Positions 51,886 to 62,504 of a stretch of DNA of 64,000 nucleotides are shown here, piece by piece; position 1 is the first letter of the stretch, and every line of letters starts with the position of its first letter. The notes beneath the pieces were generated by a model. It ran no database searches, was not told the DNA's origin, and saw nothing but the letters and a program-made list of their open reading frames with translations. Both the position numbers and the translations under genes were made by a program. The stretch comes from Sphingobium trunci (GTDB lineage Bacteria > Pseudomonadota > Alphaproteobacteria > Sphingomonadales > Sphingomonadaceae), in assembly GCF_022664535.1 (NCBI RefSeq), contig NZ_JAKUJY010000009.1:1-64000 (forward strand). The letters run 5' to 3'.

Positions 51886-52500
51886 ATGCGTTACTTGATA
51901 GCTGCGATGCTGTTCGCTTCGGCTTTTAATCCCGTGGAGGCCATGGCGCAGGAAATCCCTCTTGTCGGGATTGGTTTGCCATATTCCCCGGAGAGCCCGA
52001 GGCCGCTTGTTCCCGCTCATCCTCTGTATCAGCGGATCGAGGTAGGAGAGATTGAAGGCCTGCCGCCCACGATAAAGAGTTCGTCACTCAACTGGATCGC
52101 TGCTGCCAAGCGGTCGAGCATCAATATGGCGTTGCGTGAAAGCCTCGAGCGCATGAACATGCTGGCTTCGAACACCGGAGCTGCGAGGGCCCGGCTGATC
52201 GTCGGTTGGGGCGGCGATAGCACTCCATTCCGAATAGCTAGACGTAATCGCACCACTGTCACTATGCATTATCGTCTGATCAGGATCGACAATGGACAGC
52301 TGCTCTTTGATCGGGATATCAGCACTTCGGTCGAAGGTGGTGGCGTCGACGCCTCCATGCGCGACAATGGTATCGTTCGCGCTGCCATAGCGACGAATTT
52401 CGCTTCTGCGGTTAATTGCTTGGATCATGCTGCTTTTGGAGAAGCGCCCGCCGATTGCGCACTTGTCCCATTGTTCAGCGTTTCGGTTACGCGTCGATAG
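51886..52500 (+). CDS. Secreted hypothetical protein
   Basis: A 204-aa protein with signal peptide MRYLIAAMLFASAFNPVEAMA (cleavage after AMA). The mature chain includes PLYQRIEVGEIEGLPP, IKSSSLNWIAAAKRSSINMAL, ARLIVGWGGDST and two Cys (CLDHAAF, DCALVP) near the C-terminus, possibly a disulfide. I do not recognise the family. Base composition is less GC-rich than the neighbours, hinting at recent acquisition or relaxed selection. Start ATG 51886 follows GCAGG; an upstream TTG exists. It stands alone after the interspersed element. Confidence 0.7.
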   Translation: MRYLIAAMLFASAFNPVEAMAQEIPLVGIGLPYSPESPRPLVPAHPLYQRIEVGEIEGLPPTIKSSSLNWIAAAKRSSINMALRESLERMNMLASNTGAARARLIVGWGGDSTPFRIARRNRTTVTMHYRLIRIDNGQLLFDRDISTSVEGGGVDASMRDNGIVRAAIATNFASAVNCLDHAAFGEAPADCALVPLFSVSVTRR

Positions 52501-52527
52501 CCGCTGCCAGCAGCAAATTTGCGATCG

Positions 52528-52871
52528 TTAAAGCACTTCGCTCGCCCGTTCCGGCGGGCGGGCGATGACGGCGCCCCTGGGCGTGATGACGATGGCGCGT
52601 TCGATCAGGATCGGGTGTGCCGCCATCGCGTCCAGGACCGCCTTGTCGTCGGTCAGGTCGAGGCCGATTTCCTTGGCCACCGCCTCGCCCTTGCGGACGG
52701 CCTGCGAGGGGCGGATGCCCGCCTTTTGCAGCACCGCTTCGATTTCGGCGCGGCTGGGCGGGGTCTTGAGATATTCGACCACCTCGACCTCAACCCCCGG
52801 CGCGGCTTCAAGGATCGCGAGTGCGGCCCTCGATTTCGAGCAGCGGGGGTTGTGCCAGATGGTCGCCTTCG

Positions 52872-52875
<4 letters not shown>
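52528..52875 (-). CDS. arsC: ArsC-type glutaredoxin-dependent arsenate reductase
   Basis: A 115-aa ArsC-family protein: [18 protein letters not shown] holds the catalytic Cys12, and [37 protein letters not shown] shows the Arg residues and cis-Pro used by E. coli-type arsenate reductase. GTG 52875 overlaps the accC stop by GTGA. It is the last gene of aroQ-accB-accC-arsC, an odd place for arsenic resistance; it may be a broader Spx/ArsC-like thiol protein. No other ars genes are near. Confidence 0.88.
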
Positions 52876-54224
<1,349 letters not shown>

Positions 54225-54237
54225 TGGAAACGCGGCC

Positions 54238-54720
54238 TTATTCGATGACGATCAGCGGCTGGTCATATTCGACCGGCTGGCCGTTATCGACCAGCACCGC
54301 CTTGACCGTGCCCGCGGTGGGGGCGGTGATCGCGTTCATGACCTTCATGGCTTCGACGATCAGCACGGTGTCGCCGGCCTTCACCGTCGCGCCGACGGGA
54401 GCGAAGGGCGCGGCGCCCGGCTCGGCCGCGAGATAGGCGGTGCCGACGATGGGCGAGCGGACGGCATTGGCGGCGACGGTCGCCGGGGCTGCCTCGGCCG
54501 GAGCGGCGGCGGCTACCGGAGCGGCCGCCACGGGGGCGGGGGCGACGGGGGCGGGTGCATAGGCGATGGCGGCGCCGCCCGCCTTGCGCGCGACGCGGAT
54601 CTTGCGATCGCCGTCCTCGACCTCGATTTCCGTCAGGTTGGTGTCGTCGAGCAGTGTGGCGAGGTCGCGCACCAGTTGCACGTCTACCTGCATTGCGCCC
54701 TTTTCAGCCTTATCGTTCAT
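54238..54720 (-). CDS. accB: Acetyl-CoA carboxylase biotin carboxyl carrier protein
   Basis: A 160-aa BCCP: a helical N-terminus ([22 protein letters not shown]), an Ala/Pro-rich linker of [24 protein letters not shown], and a biotinyl domain with the biotinylated Lys in EAMKVMNAI. Receives carboxybiotin from AccC. First in accB-accC. A gap of 196 bp to aroQ contains a repeat core. Confidence 0.96.
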   Translation of the reverse strand: MNDKAEKGAMQVDVQLVRDLATLLDDTNLTEIEVEDGDRKIRVARKAGGAAIAYAPAPVAPAPVAAAPVAAAAPAEAAPATVAANAVRSPIVGTAYLAAEPGAAPFAPVGATVKAGDTVLIVEAMKVMNAITAPTAGTVKAVLVDNGQPVEYDQPLIVIE

Positions 54721-54890
54721 GTCATGTCCCTGGACGGTGAATTTCGTTTCTGACGGTCGCGCCTATGCGCATTTCGGGCGAAGCGCAACTTTTGAGCGAT
54801 GAGCGGGAGTCCGTTGCGCCCAATCCGGCATGGTCGCGCGCTCCGGCTCCCGCTCGTCGCATCGTCGGGCAGAAAGGTTCAAGTGGAAGA

Positions 54891-54911
54891 CCGGTTCCCA
54901 CTTTTCCCGGG
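54891..54911. repeat. Reversed copy of the gtgggaaccgg core
   Basis: CCGGTTCCCACTTTTCCCGGG (54891-54911) matches, reversed, the core of the units at 14252 and 14314, but lacks most of the GCAAAA/TTTTGC arms. Lies between accB and aroQ on the minus strand, at the very 3' edge of aroQ. Confidence 0.65.
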
Positions 54912-54916
54912 CTGTC

Positions 54917-55357
54917 CTAAAGCTCGAGCGCCGCTTCCAGTGCCAGCATGTAGGACAGGGGGCCGAAGCCCGCGATGGTCCCCTTCGCCGCCATGCCGAC
55001 ATAGCTTTTGTGGCGGAAAGGCTCGCGCGCATGGGGATTGGACAGGTGGATTTCGATCACCGGAACCGTGATCCCCTTGATCGCGTCGTGCAGCGCGACG
55101 GAGGTGTGGGTCAGGCCGCCGGGATTGATGATGACGGCATGCGCGCCTTCCGCATGCGCTTCCTGCAGCCAGTCGATCAGATGGCCTTCATGGTTGGACT
55201 GGCGGAAGTCGATCTCGACATGGGCGCGATTGGCGGCGTCCTCCATCCGCTCCGCAATGTCGTCCAGCGTGTCATAGCCGTAGATTTCCGGCTCGCGCGT
55301 CCCCAGCATGTTGAGATTGGGACCATTCAACACATAGATTTTGCGCGTTTCGGCCAT
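54917..55357 (-). CDS. aroQ: Type II 3-dehydroquinate dehydratase
   Basis: A 146-aa type II dehydroquinase (shikimate pathway step 3): [21 protein letters not shown] with the catalytic Tyr, [32 protein letters not shown] and a final [15 protein letters not shown]. Dodecameric enzyme by family. First gene of the aroQ-accB-accC-arsC minus-strand series, an order seen in many alphaproteobacteria. Confidence 0.97.
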   Translation of the reverse strand: MAETRKIYVLNGPNLNMLGTREPEIYGYDTLDDIAERMEDAANRAHVEIDFRQSNHEGHLIDWLQEAHAEGAHAVIINPGGLTHTSVALHDAIKGITVPVIEIHLSNPHAREPFRHKSYVGMAAKGTIAGFGPLSYMLALEAALEL

Positions 55358-55451
55358 GACGATCCCCTTATGGTTGCGAGCAGGGCGCCCCCGCCCCTAT
55401 ATGCGCCCGGCGGCGCAAAACCTCTTAGCCGCATCAAGGAAGGTTTGCATA

Positions 55452-56453
55452 GTGAGCGTCGACGGAACCATCTCCATCCACATCAATGGCGAGCATCGCC
55501 GCGTGCGCGGCGGCATGACGCTGGCGGAGCTGGCGAGCGAGCTGGGCTTCGTGCCGGAGAAGGTCGCGGTGGAGCGCAACCTGGAGGTGGTGCCGCGTTC
55601 GACGCTGGCGCAGGTGTGCGTCGAGGATGGCGACGAGCTGGAGATCGTGCATTTCGTTGGCGGCGGCGATCTGGGGCCGCAAGAGGAGGATAGCTGGACG
55701 GTGGCGGGCCGGACGTTCCGTTCGCGGCTGATCGTCGGCACCGGCAAATATAAGAGCTTCGAGCAGAATGCGGCGGCGGTCGCGGCTTCGGGGGCGGAGA
55801 TCGTCACCGTGGCGGTGCGGCGGGTCAATGTGTCCGATCCCAAGGCGCCGATGCTGACCGATTTCATCGACCCGAAGACGATCACCTACCTGCCCAATAC
55901 GGCGGGCTGCTATACCGGGGAGGAGGCGATCCGCACGCTGCGCCTGGCGCGGGAGGCGGGCGGCTGGGATCTCGTCAAGCTGGAGGTGCTGGGCGAGGCG
56001 CGGACGCTGTATCCCGACATGGTGGAAACGCTGCGGGCGACCGAGATACTGGCCAAGGAAGGCTTCAAGCCGATGGTCTATTGCGTCGACGATCCGATCG
56101 CGGCGAAGCGGCTGGAGGATGTGGGCGCCGTCGCGATCATGCCCCTGGGCGCGCCGATCGGGTCGGGGCTGGGCATCCAGAACCGGGTGACGATCCGGCT
56201 GATCGTCGAGGGCACGAAGCTGCCGGTGCTGGTCGATGCGGGCGTGGGCACGGCGTCGGAAGCCGCGCAGGCGATGGAACTGGGCTGCACCGGCGTGCTC
56301 ATGAACACCGCCATCGCCGAGGCGAAGGACCCGGTGCTGATGGCCGCCGCGATGAAGGCGGGGGTCGAGGCGGGGCGCATGGCCTATCGCGCCGGGCGGA
56401 TGGGCAAGCGCATGTATGCCGATCCTTCCAGTCCGCTGGCTGGCCTTATCTAA
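55452..56453 (+). CDS. thiG: ThiS-ThiG fusion (sulfur carrier and thiazole synthase)
   Basis: A 333-aa fusion: residues 1-66 are ThiS ([26 protein letters not shown] ... IVHFVGGG), and the rest is ThiG ([38 protein letters not shown] with the Schiff-base Lys, [18 protein letters not shown]). ThiG forms the thiazole phosphate of thiamine using thiocarboxylate on ThiS. Since ThiS must end in a free Gly-Gly to be adenylated, fused forms pose a puzzle. GTG 55452 follows AAGGAAGG. No TPP riboswitch is visible in the 94-bp upstream gap. Confidence 0.93.
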   Translation: MSVDGTISIHINGEHRRVRGGMTLAELASELGFVPEKVAVERNLEVVPRSTLAQVCVEDGDELEIVHFVGGGDLGPQEEDSWTVAGRTFRSRLIVGTGKYKSFEQNAAAVAASGAEIVTVAVRRVNVSDPKAPMLTDFIDPKTITYLPNTAGCYTGEEAIRTLRLAREAGGWDLVKLEVLGEARTLYPDMVETLRATEILAKEGFKPMVYCVDDPIAAKRLEDVGAVAIMPLGAPIGSGLGIQNRVTIRLIVEGTKLPVLVDAGVGTASEAAQAMELGCTGVLMNTAIAEAKDPVLMAAAMKAGVEAGRMAYRAGRMGKRMYADPSSPLAGLI

Positions 56454-57334
56454 AGGTCGAGCCGCGCGGCCCGTTCGAAAATCGCGAGGACCAGCGGGTC
56501 GGTTTCGGTGGCGCGCACGGCGACCCGGAACTCGACCGGCGGCATGGCCGGGGCGCCCGGCACCGGCACCAGCGTCCCCTCGGCCATCTGCTGGCGGACC
56601 ATGGGCTGCGGGAAAATGCCGATGCCGTCGCCTTCCAGCACGATGTCGATCATCGTGCGCATGTTGTTGCACAGATTGACCGATCGCCAGCCCAGATCGG
56701 AGGCGGCGATCGCCTCCTTCATGATGCGGTAGAGCGGCGACAGGTTGGACAGCGACCAGATCGGCACCTTCAGGGCGGTGGGCGCATCGCGCATCGCGGC
56801 CACCGTGCCGGGGCTGGCCAGCCAGAGCAGGTCGACGCCGCCGATCGGCACCGTGCGCAGCATCGGATGGGCGATCTGTCCCGGAGCGAAGGCGATGTCC
56901 GTCCGCCCGGCGGTCAATTGCTGGATCAGGTCGGCGGTGAGCGCGATTTCCACTTCGAGCGAGACGCGTGGCAGGTCGTGGTTCAGTTGCGCGACGAAGC
57001 CGGGCAGGCAACTGGCCGCCGCAATCTCACCCGCGCCGATGCGGACGACGCCGGTCGCCCCCGAAATATCGCTGCATTCCGTCAGCACGCTCTGGAAACG
57101 GGCCCAGAGCGGTTCGCTTTCCCGCACCAGTTCGCGCCCGGCGGGGGTTAGCGTCATGGTGCGCCCTTCCCGCCGGAACAGCGCGGTGCCCAGATGGTTT
57201 TCCAGTTCCCTCACGCGGGCGGAAATGGCAGGCTGGGTCGTGTTGAGCCGTGCCGCCGCCGCCGCGAACGTGCCCAGCCGCGCGATCCACAGCAGCGTTT
57301 CGAGATGGTAGAAGGCGATGCGATTGATAGCCAT
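56450..57334 (-). CDS. LysR family transcriptional regulator
   Basis: A 294-aa LTTR: HTH domain [42 protein letters not shown] at the N-terminus and a type 2 periplasmic-binding-like effector domain. Divergent from scoA with 89 bp between starts, which contain ATAACC...GGTAT-type symmetry compatible with an LTTR site. It likely controls the CoA-transferase operon in response to an oxoacid or acyl-CoA. Its 3' end overlaps the end of thiG by 4 bp. Confidence 0.92.
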   Translation of the reverse strand: MAINRIAFYHLETLLWIARLGTFAAAAARLNTTQPAISARVRELENHLGTALFRREGRTMTLTPAGRELVRESEPLWARFQSVLTECSDISGATGVVRIGAGEIAAASCLPGFVAQLNHDLPRVSLEVEIALTADLIQQLTAGRTDIAFAPGQIAHPMLRTVPIGGVDLLWLASPGTVAAMRDAPTALKVPIWSLSNLSPLYRIMKEAIAASDLGWRSVNLCNNMRTMIDIVLEGDGIGIFPQPMVRQQMAEGTLVPVPGAPAMPPVEFRVAVRATETDPLVLAIFERAARLDL

Positions 57335-57423
57335 TATTTGGGCATAACCGAAAAAACAAATCATTGGTATTGATCGGTTCGCCCGCCTAAGATTGTGTGC
57401 AGTTGCGAAAGGAAGGGATGCCG

Positions 57424-58134
57424 ATGGTCAAGAAGCTCTACCCCGATGCCGCGTCCGCGCTGGATGGCCTGCTGTTCGACGGAATGCAGCTTTGCGCGGG
57501 TGGTTTCGGCCTGTGCGGCATTCCCGAGCGGCTGATCGACGCGATCCGCGATTCGGGGGTGAAGAACCTGACCATCGCTTCCAACAATGCGGGGATCGAC
57601 GGCGAGGGCCTCGGCAAGCTGCTGCGCACGCGGCAGGTGAAGAAGATGATCTCCAGCTATGTCGGCGAGAACAAGGAGTTCGAGCGGCAATATCTGTCCG
57701 GCGAGCTGGAGGTGGAATTCTGCCCCCAGGGGACGCTGGCGGAGCGGTGCCGGGCGGGCGGCGCGGGGATTCCGGGCTTCTACACCAAGACCGGCGTCGG
57801 GACCGCCGTGGCCGAGGGCAAGGAGGTCAAGAATTTCGACGGGCAGGACTATATTCTCGAGCGCGGGATTTTCGCGGACGTGGCGATCATCAAGGGCTGG
57901 AAGGCCGACGAGAGCGGCAATCTGATCTTCCGCAAGACCGCGCGCAACTTCAACCAGCCGATGGCGACGGCGGCGAAGATCTGCGTCGCGGAAGTGGAGG
58001 AAGTGGTGCCGACCGGCAGCCTCGATCCCGATGCGATCCACCTGCCGGGCATCTATGTGAAGCGCATGATCATAGGCAGTCCCTATGACAAGAAGATCGA
58101 GTTCCGGACGGTGCGGACGCGGGAAGCGGCGTGA
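57424..58134 (+). CDS. scoA: 3-oxoacid CoA-transferase subunit A
   Basis: A 236-aa alpha subunit of succinyl-CoA:3-ketoacid CoA-transferase: [22 protein letters not shown] at the N-terminus, [48 protein letters not shown]. Start ATG 57424 is favoured because GGAAGGG sits 6 bp before it; ATG 57418 is also possible. The partner scoB lies beyond an inserted phosphatase gene. Stop overlaps that gene (GTGA). It allows growth on acetoacetate or feeds ketoadipate/PHB turnover. Confidence 0.96.
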   Translation: MVKKLYPDAASALDGLLFDGMQLCAGGFGLCGIPERLIDAIRDSGVKNLTIASNNAGIDGEGLGKLLRTRQVKKMISSYVGENKEFERQYLSGELEVEFCPQGTLAERCRAGGAGIPGFYTKTGVGTAVAEGKEVKNFDGQDYILERGIFADVAIIKGWKADESGNLIFRKTARNFNQPMATAAKICVAEVEEVVPTGSLDPDAIHLPGIYVKRMIIGSPYDKKIEFRTVRTREAA

Positions 58135-59003
58135 TCGGCCGCCGCGCGGTTTCCGCAGGCGCGCTGGCGCTTCTCGCGGCCTGCTCGACCGGGCGGCCGG
58201 AGCCGGTTCCGGTGGCGCCCGCCGATCCGCCCGCCGGGATGCAGTATCTTTATGGCTCCGGCGAGGCGGCGGCGCTCTCGACGCAGGTCTGGCAGGTGCT
58301 GACGGCCTATGTGGCTGCGGCGGTGAAGGCGCGCCCGAAGGACAGCGTCGTGCTGGCGGCGGGCGCGGCCTTGGACGCGCCGCGCTTCGTGCCGTGCGGG
58401 GACAAGCCGTTCGCCGCCCTGTTCGACGTCGATGAGACGGTGATGCTGAACACGGGCTATGAATATGATGGCGCCCGGACCGGCAACGGCTTTGACGCTG
58501 CGGGCTGGGATGCGTGGGAACAGACTGGCGAGGGTGCGGTCGGGCCGGTGCCGGGCGCTGACCGGGCGCTGGGCGAATTGCGCCGTTTGGGCGTGACGGT
58601 GGTGTTCAACACCAACCGCTCCGCCGCCAATGTCGAGGCGACGGTCCGGGCGATCCGGGCGGCCGGCCTGGGCGATGCGGTGCATGGCGAGACATTGTTC
58701 CTGAGTGGCGACGACGCCATGGGATCGCGCAAGGACGGGCGCCGGGCGACCATCGCGGCGCGCTATTGCGTGATTGCGATGGCTGGCGACCAGCTTGGCG
58801 ATTTTTCCGACCTGTTCAATGCGGGGCAGCCGGTTCCGGCCCGCCGCGCCGCGACGACGCAGGATGCGGTGGCCGGTCTGTGGGGGCGCGGCTGGTTCGT
58901 GCTGCCCAACCCTGTTTATGGAAGCGCCCTCAAGGGCGGCTTCGACGATGTGTTTCCGTTGGACAAGAGGTGGGCCGGGCCCGCCGCGAGGGAGAAGAAC
59001 TAA
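58131..59003 (+). CDS. HAD acid phosphatase inserted between scoA and scoB
   Basis: A 290-aa protein with a lipobox ([11 protein letters not shown]) and a class C/e(P4)-like HAD acid phosphatase fold: [26 protein letters not shown] carries the nucleophile Asp-x-Asp-Glu, [16 protein letters not shown] the second motif, and [32 protein letters not shown] the Lys and final Asp pair. It would act in the periplasm on nucleotides or phosphomonoesters. GTG start overlaps the scoA stop and its TAA overlaps the scoB ATG, so it is translationally embedded between the two CoA-transferase halves, which is unusual. Confidence 0.9.
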   Translation: MIGRRAVSAGALALLAACSTGRPEPVPVAPADPPAGMQYLYGSGEAAALSTQVWQVLTAYVAAAVKARPKDSVVLAAGAALDAPRFVPCGDKPFAALFDVDETVMLNTGYEYDGARTGNGFDAAGWDAWEQTGEGAVGPVPGADRALGELRRLGVTVVFNTNRSAANVEATVRAIRAAGLGDAVHGETLFLSGDDAMGSRKDGRRATIAARYCVIAMAGDQLGDFSDLFNAGQPVPARRAATTQDAVAGLWGRGWFVLPNPVYGSALKGGFDDVFPLDKRWAGPAAREKN

Positions 59004-59638
59004 TGGCTTGGTCCCGTGACGAGATGGCCGCCCGCGCGGCGAAGGAACTTCAGGACGGCTTCTATGTGAACCTCGGCATCGGCATTCCGACGCTGGTGGC
59101 CAATCATATTCCCGCCGGGGTTGAGGTGACGCTGCAGTCGGAAAACGGCATGCTGGGCATCGGGCCCTTCCCTTATGAGGGCGAGGAGGATGCCGACCTC
59201 ATCAATGCGGGCAAGCAGACGATCAGCGAACTGCCGCAGTCGGTCTATTTCAGTTCGGCGGACAGTTTCGCGATGATTCGCGGCGGGCATATCGACCTGA
59301 CCGTGCTGGGTGCGATGGAGGTCGCTGAGAATGGCGACATCGCCAACTGGATGATCCCCGGCAAGATGATCAAGGGCATGGGCGGCGCGATGGACCTGGT
59401 CGCGGGCGTCAAGAAGATCATCGTCGTCATGGAGCATACGTCCAAGGACGGCAGCCCGAAATTCATCCCGGCCTGCACCCTGCCGCTGACCGGCAGGAAT
59501 GTGGTCGACATGATCGTCACCGACCTTTGCGTGTTCCAGCGGCCCGACCATGACAGCCCGTTCAAACTCATTGAACTCGCTCCGGGCGTGACGGCGGAGG
59601 AAGTCGCCGCTAAGACGACGGCTCATTATGTGAGCTGA
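59003..59638 (+). CDS. scoB: 3-oxoacid CoA-transferase subunit B
   Basis: A 211-aa beta subunit: [19 protein letters not shown], then [13 protein letters not shown] with the active-site Glu that forms the glutamyl-CoA intermediate, and [18 protein letters not shown] near the end. Starts at ATG 59003 in TAATG with the phosphatase stop. Upstream in-frame ORF from 58766 is a shadow. Followed 12 bp later by the HIT gene, possibly the same operon. Confidence 0.96.
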   Translation: MAWSRDEMAARAAKELQDGFYVNLGIGIPTLVANHIPAGVEVTLQSENGMLGIGPFPYEGEEDADLINAGKQTISELPQSVYFSSADSFAMIRGGHIDLTVLGAMEVAENGDIANWMIPGKMIKGMGGAMDLVAGVKKIIVVMEHTSKDGSPKFIPACTLPLTGRNVVDMIVTDLCVFQRPDHDSPFKLIELAPGVTAEEVAAKTTAHYVS

Positions 59639-59649
59639 GGATTGGCAGC

Positions 59650-60090
59650 ATGAGCCTGGATGGTGTTTATGATGAGGGCAATGTCTTCGCCCTCATCCTG
59701 CAGGGGAAGATCCCTTCGACCAAACTCTATGAGGATGAGCACAGCTACGCCTTCCTCGACATCCAGCCGCAGTCCAAGGGGCACAGCCTGGTCATTTCCA
59801 AATGGTCGAAAGCGCGCAACATCCTGGAGGTTGAGGACGAGGCGCTGGCGCAGGTGATGGCGACGGTGAAGAAGGTTGCCAACGCCACGCGCAGGGCGCT
59901 GGACCCCGACGGCATCCATGTCGCGCAGTTCAACGGCGCGCCCGCCGGGCAGACCGTGTTCCACCTGCATTTCCATATCGTTCCGCGCTGGGAAGGGCAG
60001 CCGCGCGGCTTTGTCGCCCATGCGCAGGGCAATTTCGCCGATCCGGCCGCATTGCAGGCCCTGGCCGAAGAGATTCGCGCCCAGTTCTGA
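59650..60090 (+). CDS. HIT family protein
   Basis: A 146-aa HIT-fold nucleotide hydrolase or transferase of the Hint/HinT type: VFALILQGKIPSTKLYEDEHSYAFLDIQPQSKGHSLVI and GQTVFHLHFHIVPRW with the His-x-His-x-His triad. Such proteins hydrolyse adenosine 5'-phosphoramidates; the role here is unassigned. ATG 59650 follows scoB by 12 bp and is likely cotranscribed. Confidence 0.95.
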   Translation: MSLDGVYDEGNVFALILQGKIPSTKLYEDEHSYAFLDIQPQSKGHSLVISKWSKARNILEVEDEALAQVMATVKKVANATRRALDPDGIHVAQFNGAPAGQTVFHLHFHIVPRWEGQPRGFVAHAQGNFADPAALQALAEEIRAQF

Positions 60091-60120
60091 TGCGACCGGT
60101 CCCCGTGGAAGCGCGCTGAC

Positions 60121-61824
60121 ATGGCGCTCAAGCCTTTCAGGGCGACCGGCTATTATGGGCAGCGGTCCATCGTGAATGCGATTCCCTTTCTGCGTTCCCC
60201 CCCCTTTCCGGGCATTGCGCCCGCGACGGCGGCGATCAGCCGCGTGCGGGAGGCGCAAGGGCGGCAAGCGGCTGAGGTGGCCGAGGGCGTGTCCGATGCG
60301 CTGCTCGATGCGATCGCCCAGGCGCGGGTCGGGGGCATGTTCTGGGGACACCGGCCCCAGGGCATCCGGCTGGTCGCGCGGGAAGGCGTGGCTGTTCCGC
60401 AGGCGGCGCGCGAGGGACTGGCGCGGCAGGATATCGGCATCGTGCGCGGATCGAGGCGCGTGGCGGGCGGAGTGGCCGGACGGCTCCTGCCGCGGCCCGT
60501 CGACCTATGGTCGGTGATCGGGGCGGCGCGATCCGTCCACGCGGCGCCGGATGATGAACTGGCGATCGTCGCGGGATTGCTGAATGTGCCGGTCTTCGGG
60601 CCGGACGGCGCGCCGGTCGCGCCCGGCATGTTGCGCGAAGCGGCGAGGGCGGCGGTGGCGGCAGGCAGCTATCGCGACTGTTTCAGCGGGGAAGCGGTCG
60701 ATGCGGCATGGGCGGTTGCGCAACTGGCCGACTGGCGGCGGCATCTGGACGGCAATCGCGGCATTGCGGCCGCCAGCGGCATGGCCCTCTGGAAGCGCGA
60801 GGCGATCCGGCATTTCCTCTGGGATGGGGTGTGTTCCCCGCCCTTCCTGCCGGCCGAGAAGGGCCTGCGGCGGGCGCAGCGGGAAGGCGGCGCGCTGGCG
60901 GTATGGCCTTCACGCGTGTCCGGCGCCGTCCTGGAGGAGGCGCGCGTCAGCGGCGTGGCAGTCGCCAAGGTGGAGGACGGTTTCCTGCGATCGAAGGGGC
61001 TGGGCGCGGCCTTGCACCCGCCCGGATCGGTGGTGGTCGACCGGTCGGGCATCTATTACGACGCGCGCAGCCCCAGCGATATGGAGACGCTGCTGGCCAC
61101 ACATGCCTTTGCTCCCGCCGAAGAACGGCGGGCGGCCTGCTTGCGGGCGATGATCCGCGCTTCGGGCGTGACCAAATATGGCAGGGAAGCAGGCGTGATG
61201 ATCGCCCTGCCGCAGGGACGGCGCACGGTGCTGGCGGTCGGGCAGGTGGAGGATGATCTGTCGGTCGAATATGGCGGGGCAGGGGTCGCCGGCAATCTCG
61301 ACCTTCTGCGGCGTGTGCGCGCGGCCGAGCCCGAGGCATGGATCGTCTACCGCCCGCATCCCGATGTGCAGGCCGGGCTGCGCAAGGGGCATCTGAGCGA
61401 CGCGGCGGTTCTGGCTGTGGCTGACGCCATCGACCTGGGATCGCCGCTGATGGCGCTGGTGCAGGCGGTGGACGAAGTGCATGTGCTCTCCTCCCTCACC
61501 GGCTTCGAGGCGTTGATGCGCGACCGGCCGGTGACGGTGCATGGCATGCCCTTTTATGCGGGTTGGGGGCTGACGCGCGATCTGGCTCCCGCCAGCGGGC
61601 GGCGCGGGCGCTCGCTCAGCCTGGACCAGCTTGTTGCAGGTGCCCTGATTCTCTATCCGCGCTATCTGGACCCGATGACGCGCCTGCCCTGCGGACCTGA
61701 AATCATGGTCGACCGTCTGGCGAGCGGGGCGCCGTCGCCGATGTCCTGGCTGATCCGGCTGCGCACTTTACAGGGGAAGTTGCGGAGATTCATGACCTTG
61801 TCCGCCGAGTATCTGCGTGGCTGA
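60121..61824 (+). CDS. KpsC-like capsule polysaccharide biosynthesis protein
   Basis: A 567-aa protein of the KpsC/LipA family. The KpsC pattern appears twice in weaker and stronger form: the N-terminal half (FLRSPPFPGI ... MFWGHRPQG) is degenerate, and the C-terminal half is clear: VSGVAVAKVEDGFLRSKGLGAALHPPGSVVVDRSGIYYDARSPSDMETLL, GKVEDDLSVEYGG-like, EAWIVYRPHPDVQAGLRKG, EVHVLSSLTGFEALMRDRPVTVHGMPFYAGWGLT. In E. coli KpsC adds the first Kdo residues linking capsule to lipid. It is alone, without kpsS or transport genes, so the capsule context is missing from this window. Confidence 0.88.
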   Translation: MALKPFRATGYYGQRSIVNAIPFLRSPPFPGIAPATAAISRVREAQGRQAAEVAEGVSDALLDAIAQARVGGMFWGHRPQGIRLVAREGVAVPQAAREGLARQDIGIVRGSRRVAGGVAGRLLPRPVDLWSVIGAARSVHAAPDDELAIVAGLLNVPVFGPDGAPVAPGMLREAARAAVAAGSYRDCFSGEAVDAAWAVAQLADWRRHLDGNRGIAAASGMALWKREAIRHFLWDGVCSPPFLPAEKGLRRAQREGGALAVWPSRVSGAVLEEARVSGVAVAKVEDGFLRSKGLGAALHPPGSVVVDRSGIYYDARSPSDMETLLATHAFAPAEERRAACLRAMIRASGVTKYGREAGVMIALPQGRRTVLAVGQVEDDLSVEYGGAGVAGNLDLLRRVRAAEPEAWIVYRPHPDVQAGLRKGHLSDAAVLAVADAIDLGSPLMALVQAVDEVHVLSSLTGFEALMRDRPVTVHGMPFYAGWGLTRDLAPASGRRGRSLSLDQLVAGALILYPRYLDPMTRLPCGPEIMVDRLASGAPSPMSWLIRLRTLQGKLRRFMTLSAEYLRG

Positions 61825-61895
61825 CGCGCTGGGGCAGGCGTTGGCGCAAGCGGGTCCGCCGCCCTCGCCATGCCGCCCTCGTCATGCCGTCCTCG

Positions 61896-62504
61896 TCATA
61901 GGGCGATGACCTGGTCGGCCAGCCGTTCGACCTCGGCGCGGTCGTGGCTGACATAGAGGATCGGCATCGCGAGTTCCTGCTTCAGCCGTTCGATGACCGG
62001 CATGATCTCGTCCCGCCGGGCCGGATCGAGCGAGGACAGCGGTTCGTCCAGCAACAGGAAGCGCGGTCCCGACAGGAGCGCCCGGCCGATGGCGACGCGC
62101 TGGGCCTCCCCACCCGAAAGCGTGGCGGGCCAGCGGTCGAGCAGATGGCCGATGCCGAGGACATCGAGCACCGCCTCCAGGGCCATGGGCGCCTGCGCAT
62201 GGCGTCCATAGAGCAGGTTCGCCCGCACCCGCATGTGCGGAAAGAGCCGTCCGTCCTGGAAGACATAGCCGGCCCGGCGGCGGGCGGGCGGAATATCCAC
62301 GCCCGTCTCGCTGTCGAACAGCGTCTCGCCGCCGACCACGATCCGGCCCCGGTCGGGCGTCATGATGCCCGCGACCATGTTGAGGATGCTGGTCTTGCCC
62401 GCGCCCGACGGACCGAACAGGGCGACAAGGCCCGCCTGGGTACGGCAGTCCAGCCTGATCCGCCGATCCCCGACGGCATGGTCGATGCTGAGGTCAAAGG
62501 ACAT
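61896..62504 (-). CDS. modC: Molybdate ABC transporter ATP-binding protein, short form
   Basis: A 202-aa ABC ATPase: Walker A FGPSGAGKTSI, signature LSGGEAQRVAIGRAL, Walker B FLLLDEPLSSLD and H-loop SHDRAEV, ending shortly afterwards. Standard ModC has about 350 residues with a C-terminal Mop/TOBE domain for molybdate-dependent regulation; that domain is absent here, so it is a natural short form or truncated. Its start overlaps modB by 11 bp. The substrate follows from modB's similarity to ModB; tungstate or sulfate cannot be excluded. Confidence 0.88.
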   Translation of the reverse strand: MSFDLSIDHAVGDRRIRLDCRTQAGLVALFGPSGAGKTSILNMVAGIMTPDRGRIVVGGETLFDSETGVDIPPARRRAGYVFQDGRLFPHMRVRANLLYGRHAQAPMALEAVLDVLGIGHLLDRWPATLSGGEAQRVAIGRALLSGPRFLLLDEPLSSLDPARRDEIMPVIERLKQELAMPILYVSHDRAEVERLADQVIAL

